From: Paragorgia papillata
Taxonomy: Eukaryota > Cnidaria > Anthozoa > Scleralcyonacea > Coralliidae
DNA: 64,000 nt
Assembly: GCA_035771165.1 (NCBI GenBank)
Contig: JAWNZC010000123.1
Span: forward strand, 558,001-622,000
Direction of reading: 5' to 3'
This document shows, in pieces, positions 23,625 through 32,995 of the stretch. Under the pieces are notes generated by a model. It worked only from the letters and a program-made list of their open reading frames with translations. It did no database searches and was not told the DNA's origin. Position 1 is the stretch's first letter; the number at the start of each line of letters is the position of its first letter. Both the position numbers and the translations under genes were made by a program.

Positions 23625-24147
23625 AGTATAGTGCCCTTCGCCCGTACTGCCCAACGGCTGATGAGTCGGCGAACAAAAACTTTGTTGCCCACAAGTAGCA
23701 GTTTATTGCAGCCAAAAGTTGAAAACAATGTGGCCGCTAAGATCAAGCAGAATCAAACCAGACAAGCATTTTACAACGACCAAACCGCTAGAGATCTTCC
23801 GGAGCTTAAAGAAGGAGCAACAGTCAAAGTGGCCCCTATCAAGAAACACAAAGACTGGGTGAAGGCCAAAGTGGTTAAAAAGAAAGCTCCAAGATCGTTT
23901 GAAGTTGTCACAGAGTCAGGACAAGTGCTGCGAAGAAATAGACGAGATCGTAGGAGTAGCCACCAAAGTAGTTACCAGAATGGTTATTTGGACTTGGAAA
24001 TTGAAGAAAACTCTACTAATGCCACTGGATCGACATCAGAATATAGCCCACGAGAAGAAGGTAGAGGAGTTATTCAGGAGGCAGAGGAGTCTCAGACGTC
24101 TACGAATCCTCGAACTAGCCGGTTTGATGACTTTATTAGGTATTAGT
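23604..24147 (+). pseudogene. gypsy pol C-terminus fused after integrase-core deletion
   Basis: YLADTLS, which normally precedes the integrase, is followed directly by RTAQRLMSRRTKTLLPTSSS, which normally follows the integrase core near the C-terminus. The HHCC finger and DDE core (about 300 residues in this family) are therefore absent. The remaining tail (KTLLPTSS, DLPELKEGATVKV, then an acidic Ser/Thr-rich end) is open to the stop at 24145-24147. Confidence 0.7.
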
Positions 24148-24608
24148 TATATATTCGCTTAGTAATAAATAAGGAAGTAGACGCTTGGAGACTTTCATAA
24201 TAATCTTTGGATAGAACAAACGTTGCTTATGGGCCTGTATGTCATAATTTGGTGAAAGTGCCAAATAGTTATGTTAATGTAATTCATAGTTAGGATAATT
24301 ATTTTAGGCTTATTGTTAAAAATAGGAAAACAAAGAGGATGTAACAGGTCAGCGGTCTTGACCTGTGTATATATCGACCATCTAGCGTTAATGTTGATCA
24401 TCTCGAGAAGCTATGAACCTTTGATTAGAGGTAGTAAATAAATATGAAGTAAAACAGTCATCTTTCAGTTTTCCACAGTGACAAAGTCTAATTACGTACT
24501 TTTTAATACTGAATATATGTGGATATAATTTTAGCTTTTTTTTATCATACTCTCGGCTTTCATGAAAAGCAATTTGTTAAAATTGACGAAACTCCGAATT
24601 TAAATAAA

Positions 24609-24611
24609 TTA

Positions 24612-24672
<61 letters not shown>
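24609..24672. repeat. (CTGT)n microsatellite
   Basis: A perfect tetranucleotide array following 'aataaattat', possibly the tail of a degraded LINE. Confidence 0.9.
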
Positions 24673-24756
24673 AAACAAGATAGGTGACAAGATAGGTGAC
24701 AATAATAAAAATTAAAATTTACAATAATAAAAATTAATTAATTATTGTAATCTTGT

Positions 24757-25260
24757 TTAGGATTTAGTTCACTTAACACTTGCCAAAAGGTTGCAAAAGT
24801 TAAATAATCGTGCTGGCTGGGTGAGTAACCAAGTGGGTTACGACGTTAGGTCCAATGATATTAGAAACCAACTTGCAATTGGGTGGACAACTCTTGCTGA
24901 AAGACGAGCAGAACATAAATGTATTATGATGTACAAAATTTTAAGAGTTGAAGCTCCAAATATCTGAAGCAGCTTTTCCCTCATGTCAGTAATGTCGAAG
25001 AATACTATCTCGGTGATAGTAAAATTAATCTTATCTGACCAAAAGCAAAAATTGAGTATATGAAGAAAAGCTTTAAGTTTTCGGTGTCTAAATTTTGGAA
25101 CTCACTACCTTAGAAACGAAGCTTCAAAACACACTATCGTTTTTCAAGCAAAGTCTGCCACTCTCAGTTCCTCTATAATAATCTATAACTCTAATTTTAT
25201 ACACTTGTAAATATGTTTCTGTAATTAATTCTTAAATTATAACAAATCGAAGTCATCCGT
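24757..25260 (+). pseudogene. LINE C-terminal fragment and 3' UTR
   Basis: Plus-strand translation gives AKRLQKLNNRAGWVSNQVGY, DIRNQLAIGWTTLAERRAEH and MMYKIL, the conserved C-terminal region of CR1/Rex/Jockey-like LINEs (compare RLQKLKNRAGRII at 19530). It is broken by several stops and at least one frameshift. About 100 bp of AT-rich 3' UTR follows. Confidence 0.6.
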
Positions 25261-25330
25261 CACCGGTGGCGGATATTATAAGGATCGGACCATGGACTAG
25301 TCTGCTTCAATACCTCGCGTTGATTTACTA

Positions 25331-25683
25331 GAAACTTTAAGATCTACGACGTCAACCTCAACGACGACGTCCTTTAAACAAAAGAACTTTTTTGCAAAAC
25401 AAAGAGAATGAATAATTTTTAGTCCCAATAGTAATCTCAACACCGTCCTCACTCTTTATACAACGCTACTTAGAGAATTTTCAAGCGACGTCAAGAAATG
25501 AGAACTGTTGCTTAAGATTGACTTCCATACGGACGCTACAATCATTTTAGCAATACTGGGGCGTTTTAAAAGTCATTAAACTAGCTTCAATATCAAATAT
25601 AATAGTCAGTTAACCGTGACTTCTTTAAATTGTAAAATTCATGCTGCTTTTTAACCGCCGTCGTCCTAGCATCTTAAAGTCCC
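25331..25683. mobile_element. second copy of the GGGACCTTAAGAT MITE
   Basis: It is alignable over its whole length with 1437-1800: shared AAGATCTACGACG at the left, ATGAATAATTTTTAGTCCCA inside, and TCCTAGCATCTTAAAGTCCC at the right. Terminal bases are mutated (GAAACTTTAAGAT). The flanks TTACTA / TAGTGA suggest a decayed 5-bp duplication. Confidence 0.7.
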
Positions 25684-25846
25684 TAGTGAAAATAATCAAA
25701 AAATACACTTTGGTTATGGAAGGTAGGTATTATAGTATGAGATTGGCGGCTGGCTTTCAGTCTAGGTATGTAGTTGAAGATGTGTATTTCACAAAAAAAT
25801 GAAAAATTTGATTTTCCACTAAATTCTAGGTAACCCCCACCTTAAC

Positions 25847-26103
25847 TATAATATAATATAATATAATATAATATAATATAATATAATATAATATAATATA
25901 ATATAATATAATATAATATATAATATAATATAATATAATATAATATAATATAATATAATATAATATAATATAATATAATATAATATAATATAATATAATA
26001 TAATATAATATAATATAATATAATATAATATAATATAATATAATATAATATAATATAATATAATATAATATAATATAATATAATATAATATAATATAATA
26101 TAT
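25847..26103. repeat. (TATAA)n pentanucleotide array
   Basis: About 50 almost perfect copies, with one 2-bp phase slip near 25920. It directly abuts the end of the hairpin element at 26104. Reading frames through it (YYIIL repeats) are artefacts. Confidence 0.95.
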
Positions 26104-26462
26104 TATACAATACCCTGGTTGCCACGCGTGTTTTCATTTGTTGTTGCCCATGATCTATTAGAGGACAGACGCATGGTCACGTCAGATCACGTCAGCTGAC
26201 TTGCTTTTTTCCTTTTTCATGCCCCAAAATCCGGCAAGAGTTTCGACAAAAACCTTTTAAACTTTTATTGTATAAAACAAATAGATTCCATTTTTTTGTT
26301 GTCTGTTCAGTTATAGATGCACAGAAGACGTCACAACGTGGTAAGAACATCAGTGACCCACTCGACTGCGTCTCGTGGGCCACTTTTTTGTTCTTACCAC
26401 GTTGTGACGTCATCTGTGCATCTATAACTGAACAGACAATGGCAAAATGGAATCTATTTGTT
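26104..26462 (-). mobile_element. hairpin element copy (reverse orientation)
   Basis: A reverse-complement copy of the element at 19697-20267: 'accctggttgccacgcgtgttttcat', CACGTCAGCTGAC, and the palindromic core with TGACGTCA at 26405-26412. It is flanked on the left by (TATAA)n and on the right by (AACAT)n. Confidence 0.75.
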
Positions 26463-26712
26463 AAACATAACATAACATAACATAACATAACATAACATAA
26501 CATAACATAACATATATAACATAACGTAACATAACATAACATAACATAACATAACATAACGTAACGTAACGTAACGTAACGTAACATAACATAACATAAC
26601 ATAACATATATAACATAACGTAACATAACGTAACATAACATAGCATAGCATAGCATAGCATAGCATAGCATAACATAACATAACATAACATAACATAACA
26701 TAACATAACATT
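26463..26712. repeat. (AACAT)n array between two hairpin elements
   Basis: A pentanucleotide array with block-like variants (AACGT, AGCAT and ATATATAAC interruptions). It sits exactly between two hairpin-element copies in opposite orientation, both ending ATAGATTCCATTTTG / its complement at the array side. The repetitive peptides it encodes are artefacts. Confidence 0.92.
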
Positions 26713-27045
26713 TAACAAATAGATTCCATTTTGCCGTTGTCTGTTCAGTTATAGATGCACAGATGACGTCACAACGTGGTAAGAACAAAAAAGTGGCCCA
26801 CGAGACGCAGTCGAGTTCTTCTGTGCATCTATAACTGAACAGACAACAAAAAAATGGAATCTATTTGTTTTATACAATAAAAATTTAAAAGGTCTTTGTC
26901 GAAACTCTTGTCGGATTTTGTGGCACGAAGAAGGAAAAAGCAAGTCAGCTGACGTGATCTGACGTGATCATGTGTCTGTCCTCTAATAGATCATGGCCAA
27001 CAACCAATGAAAACACACATAGCAACCAGGGTATTGTATAAAACA
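26713..27045 (+). mobile_element. hairpin element copy, internally deleted
   Basis: The forward copy of the family has TGACGTCA at 26764-26771. The centre of the palindrome is shortened at about 26812 (GCAGTCGAG jumps to TTCTTCTGTGCATC), losing about 40 bp. It ends at 'accagggtattgtataa', where the next array begins. Confidence 0.72.
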
Positions 27046-27311
27046 TAATATAACATAACATAACATAGCATAACATAACATAACATAACATAACATAACA
27101 TAACATAACATAACATAACATAGCATAACTTAACATAACATAATATAATATAACATAACATAACATAACTTAACATAACTTAACATAACATAATATAACA
27201 TAACATAACTTAACATAACATAACATAACATAACTTAACATAACATAATATAACATAACATAACATAACATAACATAACATAGCATAGCATAGCATAACA
27301 TAACATAACAT
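27043..27311. repeat. (AACAT)n array with AATAT/AGCAT/AACTT variants
   Basis: A pentanucleotide array. Variant units occur in small clusters, suggesting local unit duplication. It separates the hairpin element from the 1.07 kb unique block 27312-28378. Confidence 0.92.
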
Positions 27312-28378
27312 ATTTTTTTATCAATCGTGAGCGGGCGGAATCCTAGGTAATGCTGCAATTTGATTGGCTGCGTGAGCGGGCAGTTTTTTACGATATCTGA
27401 CCACGGTCACGGAATCCTAAATTTAATTTTAAAATTCATTTAAAATTGACCGATTTTCATAACTATTTCGCTTGCCACAGAAAAAATAAATTCAACAGAG
27501 AGCTACGGGGATGCAAATGAGTTTTATTATCCAAATGGTTTTGACAACTTCATGTGTAAACAGCGAATTTAAAAAAAAAACGCTGGGAAAACTGAAAGCA
27601 AAATTTACGAGTTGACATTTATAAAGAAAACAGTTTAAAACGGTAGGAAAAACATACATAAACTTGTGAACACAGTATTTTGAATCACTAAATGAAACTA
27701 TATAGAAATATATATAAAAAATCATACCACGAGATTAAGATAGAAAAGCTCAGTGAAACCTTTTGACACTAAACTGTCTTTCTTCTGTTATCCAACCGCT
27801 ATACTCAACAAAACCGCTACAAGCTTTTTAAGTCTTTTACCTTTTAACCAAACATTTTCCACATGCCAACCTCATCGTCTCATGTCCTTGAAACTTGAAA
27901 TTACAAATGGCTTACTGACAAGCATTTTTGTCTTCAAACTCGAGGACCACACTTTCAATTTTCATGCAGTCAGCCAAATATTGAAAGCGACTTTCCATGC
28001 AAGCGAACAGCCAAAAACGAGCAAGCGACGAAGAAGAACGACGAAGAATCTTTATCAACTAAACTTTAAAAACACTTGGACTGCATTTTGACTTCCCTTC
28101 GTAACTAGATCTTCGAGTTTTGAATGTTTTTTTATGACAAAAAAGGTTCCAAGTTTCCCTGTAAGACTGCATGTCGGCAGTTGTTTACTCTCGAACGATA
28201 AACTTTGGACTTTTGAATATCACGTGAACGTCATCTCGATTACGCAACTTAATTCAATTATGTTAATTTCTCTAATAATTATGTAACAAAAAAATAAATA
28301 TGTTATTTACCGTTTTGGTCGGTCCGTATAGAAAAATATTTGCCCTCAGTCTCAAAAATGTCCCTCGGCCGTAAATAA
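27312..28378. other. unique block bounded by pentanucleotide arrays
   Basis: Both ends lie directly against (AACAT)n arrays. The right end forms a hairpin-like pair (GTTATTTACCGTTTTGGTCG / CGGCCGTAAATAAC). I found no gene; the short plus-strand frame at 27753-28091 has no recognisable domain. The arrangement copies that of the hairpin elements, so it may be another array-bracketed mobile element. Confidence 0.4.
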
Positions 28379-28628
28379 CATATATATAACATAACATAAC
28401 ATAACATAACATAACATAACATAACATAACATAACATAACATAACATAACATAACATAACATAACATAACATAACATAACATAACATAACATAACATAAC
28501 ATAACATAACATAACATAACATAACATAACATAACATAACATAACATAACATAATATAATATAATATAATATAATATAATATAATATAATATAATATAAT
28601 ATAATATAATATAATATAATGTAATATA
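28379..28628. repeat. (AACAT)n passing into (ATAAT)n array
   Basis: About 33 AACAT units are followed, from about 28551, by about 15 ATAAT units with a clean switch of unit type. The pair of units is the same as in the arrays at 25847 and 26463. Confidence 0.95.
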
Positions 28629-28689
28629 TATTCGAGACATTTTGCTCTTTGGTGAGATTCCGCATTAAAATAAAGTCTCTCTCTCTCAC

Positions 28690-28945
28690 TTTCCGTCTGT
28701 CTGTCCGTCTGTCCGTCTGTCCGTCTGTCCGTCTGTCCGTCTGTCCGTCTGTCCGTCCGTCCGTCCGTCCGTCCGTCTGTCCGTCTGTCCGTCCGTCCGT
28801 CCGTCCGTCCGTCCGTCTGTCCGTCCGTCCGTCCGTCCGTCCGTCCGTCCGTCCGTCCGTCCGTCCGTCCGTCCGTCCGTCCGTCCGTCCGTCTGTCTGT
28901 CTGTCTGTCTGTCTGTCGGCTGGTTTGTTTGTTTGTCTGTCTGTC
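28690..28945. repeat. (CCGT/CTGT)n tetranucleotide array
   Basis: A tetranucleotide array with mixed CCGT and CTGT units. It is followed by 'cgccaggatatctcaaaatg' and 'caccgattttcatgaaag', sequence that commonly follows such arrays in repeats. The repetitive TDGR/VCPS peptides are artefacts. Confidence 0.9.
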
Positions 28946-29419
28946 GCCAGGATATCTCAAAATGTATTGCACCGATTTTCATGAAAGTTTGCAGAAGGGT
29001 TGGTTTTTGGTTGAATTTAGTCAAAATTTGGATGAGAAATTAATAAAAATCTGACCGCAAGATTCTCCGTGTAGAAGAAATGCTTGATTGCGCTCATTAT
29101 CTTTATTTTAGGCAAATATTTTTGCATAATTTGGTACGAGTGCAATCAAGCATTTTATTCATACATGCATGTGTTGGTCTCGTGAGCTAGCCTGGTTAGT
29201 GGGGTGGCTCGTTTTCTTTTTAAACATCTCTAATAACCCGCTGGCGGAGGTATATTATTATTATTACTATTATTATTATTAAGATACCGACACCAAGTTG
29301 AACTTTTTTATTTTTATTCTGTAGTTTGGAACAGGTATAGCCCGAGCCACTTCCAAATTGGTAGTTACGGTTGTGCCTGGTAATCTATCCCACTGGCCCC
29401 CATATGCCTGCTAATTGTC

Positions 29420-29931
29420 CTACTTGGTTGCAGACTGAAAGTAGCGCAGTGGATCTGTCTTAATTTCTTCAAACTTTCTCGAGATGCTGAGAAAATGAGG
29501 ATCTTTAAACTCAGCCACAAGATTGACATTATTTAAGAAATAATGAGGAAAGCTCCTTTTTGTCATGCAGGACAAGATTTTCTGAACAGCGCTAAGAAAT
29601 CTTTCTTTCAGTTTCGTCGCTCCCCAGTCCTCCGCGTTTGGATACCTTTCACTCTCCCAGAAAATGAGAGTCTTCATGTGGTACGACCTCAAAGGCGCTG
29701 AGCCTAGCTGGGGATCATTCGAAATAATCGCCTTTAGGATTTGCAAGACTCTTCGCCGACCTGAGTTTGGGTTGCCCGAATCCATCTTTTTCATAATGGT
29801 CTTTTCGGCTTCGGAAAATGAAAACCTCCACAGGAATTTTCTGTCTTCGTCAGAGCAATTCGGCGCTTGCTTAGCGACGACGTGACATCCGGCTTGACAT
29901 ATCTCGTCCAGCAATTCCTCACTAGGCCAGC
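29420..29931 (-). CDS. Mab-21/cGAS-like receptor, last exon
   Basis: The terminal exon (about 170 codons, stop TAG 29420-29422) opens after an acceptor TTTTTAG in phase 1. It encodes the C-terminal Mab-21 half: GWPSEELLDEICQAGCHVVAK, FLWRFSFSEAEKTIMKKMDSG (the W-R-S-F-S-x-x-E motif), RRRVLQILKAII, LRSYHMKTLIFWESERYP (the SYHxKT motif), and HYFLNNVNLVAEF near the end. In cGAS-like receptors this lobe binds nucleic acid and holds the fold. The cGAS zinc thumb is not evident: H and C residues are not clustered between SEAEK and RRRVLQ. It is the 3' end of the gene whose catalytic exons lie at 43829 and 49201. Confidence 0.85.
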
Positions 29932-29999
29932 CTAAAAAGAGATTATGTTCACGTTTAATGTTTAATACCACTTTGCCAATCCATGAATACAAATCACAT

Positions 30000-30510
30000 A
30001 ATATATAAAGTCACAATAACAAAATAGAAACATTTACATAACAACATAACGAAAATAAGTGGATGGCTGAATTACATGCAGCAAGGGAAACTAAATGATA
30101 TAAAAGCTGCACTCCGAAATAGACAATCTACTAAACAACAACAGATACTATAGTTTTTACAAAACAGAAACCTAATTTGAAAATATACTAACAAATTAAA
30201 CTATTACGAAATTATGACAAAAAAGGAGGGGAAAGCCATTTTTTTAAATAGTTCAACCGGGCACGTTTAAATGAGGCCAGACTAGTAGTGGACATTAATG
30301 ACTTAGGTAAAGAGTTTCAGTCATTATTGTCCCTTTTTATACTACATAATTCGTCTGTTTCTTTATCCGTCTAGCTAGTGTAAAGACGGGCGAATTGTAC
30401 AGAGGAACTAAAAGACGAATAAATAGCGATTCGCGCCGCTAGCTAGCAAAATAGGCCTGGCGCTAGCAAAATTAGCAAGCGGCAAATTTCAAAATGGCGG
30501 CTATGGGTAG
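30000..30510. other. intron sequence, nothing recognised
   Basis: AT-rich DNA upstream of the terminal Mab-21 exon. No repeat structure or exon was recognised on either strand. Confidence 0.4.
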
Positions 30511-30515
30511 CACGG

Positions 30516-31697
30516 ATATAACTGGACTGCGGGTGCTGCCCAAAAATATGTCCCCATTTTCACTCTCAAAATGGCGGCATTTATGGGTCCTTCTGCTAGG
30601 AAAAAATAATATTTATGTAAATACAAAGCGATTTTCTTACTTTATTAATATTAATAACTCGTTCCTGTGCGAGGGCTTCCCCAGAGGTGAACAAAATCGT
30701 CTGGCGTTAGCCAGAATAAAATACTAAAGATCAATTCGGACAGGAAAGAGTTAGAGAGATATGTAGTTTATAAATCGTTCCTGTCCGAGGGTTTCCCAAG
30801 AGGTGAATAAAATCGTCTGGCGTTAGCCAAAACAAAATACTAAAGAGTAAAGACCAATAAATTCGGACAGTAAAGAGTTAATGCGTGCACGGTTGGTCAT
30901 TGTTAATTTCTTGTGGAAAGACTCAAGAGGCCTGCTGGATTATTTGTCTGACCAAATAGGAATATCAGTAGAACATGATCTCGAGTTTGTGTAAACAAAA
31001 TATTTCGGTGGTTTTTTATGTTTGTTGCTGAGCGGCCTGGGACGTTTTCATGATAAGACCATGTGTACACGGTAACGTTTCCGAGCGTTTTCGTATTGTT
31101 TCAAGTATAATGAGCTTGGCAATAAAATAAAATAAAGAAGACTGTCAGTTCACATGGTCGTGAAAATCTACAAACATTTCGTTTTATGAAGTCGCCAGCT
31201 CTATAAAGAATCGCTGAAGATCACGAGAAAATCGAAGAAGCGAGGCGTAGCCGAGTTCTCCTAGAGTGTCTATCAACCTTTTCCAAGTGTTGTTAATATT
31301 TATATTAACTCGATAGTCTACATATTAGAAGACGAAAGCTTTCTGACTGACGGGTTTTGACGGTCTTCCACTGTCCCAGTCTGATATAGTTTGTCGTCCG
31401 ACTTTCTTGTCTTAACGACGGAAAAATAGACGGACGAATTGAAGATGGAAACTCGTCGTTTACCGGATTTTAAAACACCTGACAACTGACGAGTTTCTCG
31501 TCTGCTAATATAATTCGACTGAATGCCGAGCAAAATGTATAGTTTTGAAACATGTGTCATCAGTCCGGTTCTTAGGTATCGGTCAGCGACCTTCACCATT
31601 AGCAAAAGGACCCATAAATGCCGCCACTTTGAAAACGATTTTGGGGACACTTTTCCTAACTCAAAGGTAATAGGAGCACGCAGTCCAGTTATATATA
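30516..31697. mobile_element. non-autonomous DNA element, about 1.18 kb
   Basis: Long imperfect terminal inverted repeats: left ATATAACTGGACTGCGGGTG and 'gtccccattttcactctcaaaatggcggcatttatgggtcctt' against right 'aaggacccataaatgccgccactttgaaaacgattttggggac' and CGCAGTCCAGTTATATAT. The arms are about 90 bp. Inside are two copies of the 'gtctggcgtta' repeat. No transposase is visible. Confidence 0.65.
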
Positions 31698-31702
31698 GGT
31701 CA

Positions 31703-32095
31703 GTGCACGGGTGGCGTGTGCTGTTAGCGCACTGACTCTCACCAAAAAGTTAAGCCCGGTAGACGGGGTTAGTACTTTGCTCACGAATTACATGAAAATG
31801 CCGGCGTGGATGGGTGAGCGCTTGGGAATGACCCGTGGTCGAGCTTGGAACTCATGTGAGTAGAGTTGTAGTTGATCTCTCCTGTGCTTCGAGGGTTTTT
31901 CGCCGGGTTCTCCGGTTTTCCTCCCTCCATAAAATAACATCTTAGCTGCGATCCGTGGTCTCAACTGTGTCGTATATATGGCGGCAGCCTGGAGCGCCTT
32001 TGATATGCCTCGACACGGCCACGTTGATCTGCGTCCTTCGTAATTCAGCCGCTGGCTGCAAATAAGGATGATTAGCCCCAGTCCTTTATCCTTTT
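31703..32095 (+). mobile_element. 5S-rRNA-derived SINE, copy 2
   Basis: Same architecture as 13420-13805, with GTTAAGCCCGG, GTTAGTACTT and GGATGGGTGAGCGCTTGGGA. Here the 5S internal promoter is interrupted by about 35 bp (tgctcacgaattacatgaaa region, about 31778-31812), which separates the boxes. The 3' body and end 'cagtcctttatccttttatg' match copy 1. It sits immediately beside the inverted-repeat element ending at 31697. Confidence 0.75.
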
Positions 32096-32995
32096 ATGCT
32101 GCAGCTCGTGAAAATGTCGTCAAAAAGAAAGGCACAAGAACAATTCGCTGTGGAATAATTTTGTTTAACCATTCCACGCATAGCTTTCCGAGACTTCTCC
32201 CCTTGAAGAGTAAAATCGTCTGCCGTTAGACAGAGAAAAAGATAAAGTTGTTCGACAACAACAAATCAACAATGCGCATGCATGAAAGGGTTAACCCAAA
32301 AAATGGTGAAAAAACGTTGTTTGATTTGTTCGAATAGCTGATTTCTTTAAAGTTAACGCATCAAGTTGACGAGCAAACTCATTTTTCGTCTACTAAGTAT
32401 TTAAGGTCCACCTCAGTCCAGTTATGCAGGTTTTGTATATAAGACGTCATCCGTTGAATTCAGACGTGCGTGATGCGAAATGCCGCAGGCTTTAAGTTTA
32501 AACGCTGTCAGTTTCTTGTTTTCTTCGTCCGTTGAGTTTTACATTATGAGAATTTTTTTAAATTAAAATTAAGATCAAAATCAAAATTTAAGTTTAAAAT
32601 CATGGAAATCTTTATGTATTTTTCAATTTTTAATGAAAAGTGTGGTACGTGTGACAAAATTTTCTATTTGAAAAAAAAGTTGTCGGAGATTAGAAAACGT
32701 GTGATGAAGTGTGATAGCAGAGTATGTGTGGTATGTGAGATTAAGGTGAATTAATTAGATAAGACAAAGTTGTAACAGCTAAAAATAGGGGAGTGAAGAA
32801 AAAAGTGAGACAGAGAAAGGTTGAGAGGGTGAGGTGAGAGTGATCGTGATTAAACTGGAAGAAAACAAATCTTTTTGTGACGTGTTGTGAATACAGTATA
32901 CTACGAGGCCATTCACGACATAGTGGCGACCCCGGCAGGATTTATAAAATAGTGAAGCGACGCTCGAGCAAGAGCAAAAGAAGCCTGTTGAAAAT

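Larger units (their letters stand above)
20480..24456 (+). mobile_element. Ty3/gypsy-type LTR retrotransposon, degraded
   Basis: Both LTRs begin TGTAACAGGTCAGCGGTC and end AAAACA. The 5' LTR is 20480-20626 (147 bp) and the 3' LTR 24340-24456 (117 bp; it lacks a block of about 30 bp). A PBS-like TGGTGTCAGGAGTG follows the 5' LTR, and a purine-rich tract (AAAACAAAGAGGA) precedes the 3' LTR. Gene order gag-PR-RT-RNase H is that of Metaviridae. No target duplication is visible (left ...CTCTTA, right GTCAT...). The element contains a LINE 3' end (21625-21961) and lacks its integrase core. Confidence 0.85.

Noticed and set aside
25826..28689. Many frames of YYIIL, CYVML and TDGR/VCPS repeats
   Set aside because: Pentanucleotide and tetranucleotide arrays read as protein. 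The 15-base or 12-base periodicity explains the open frames.
28690..28945. Could regular short repeats be a CRISPR array?
   Set aside because: There are no unique spacers of constant length, no cas genes, and the DNA is eukaryotic. Simple tetranucleotide repeat.
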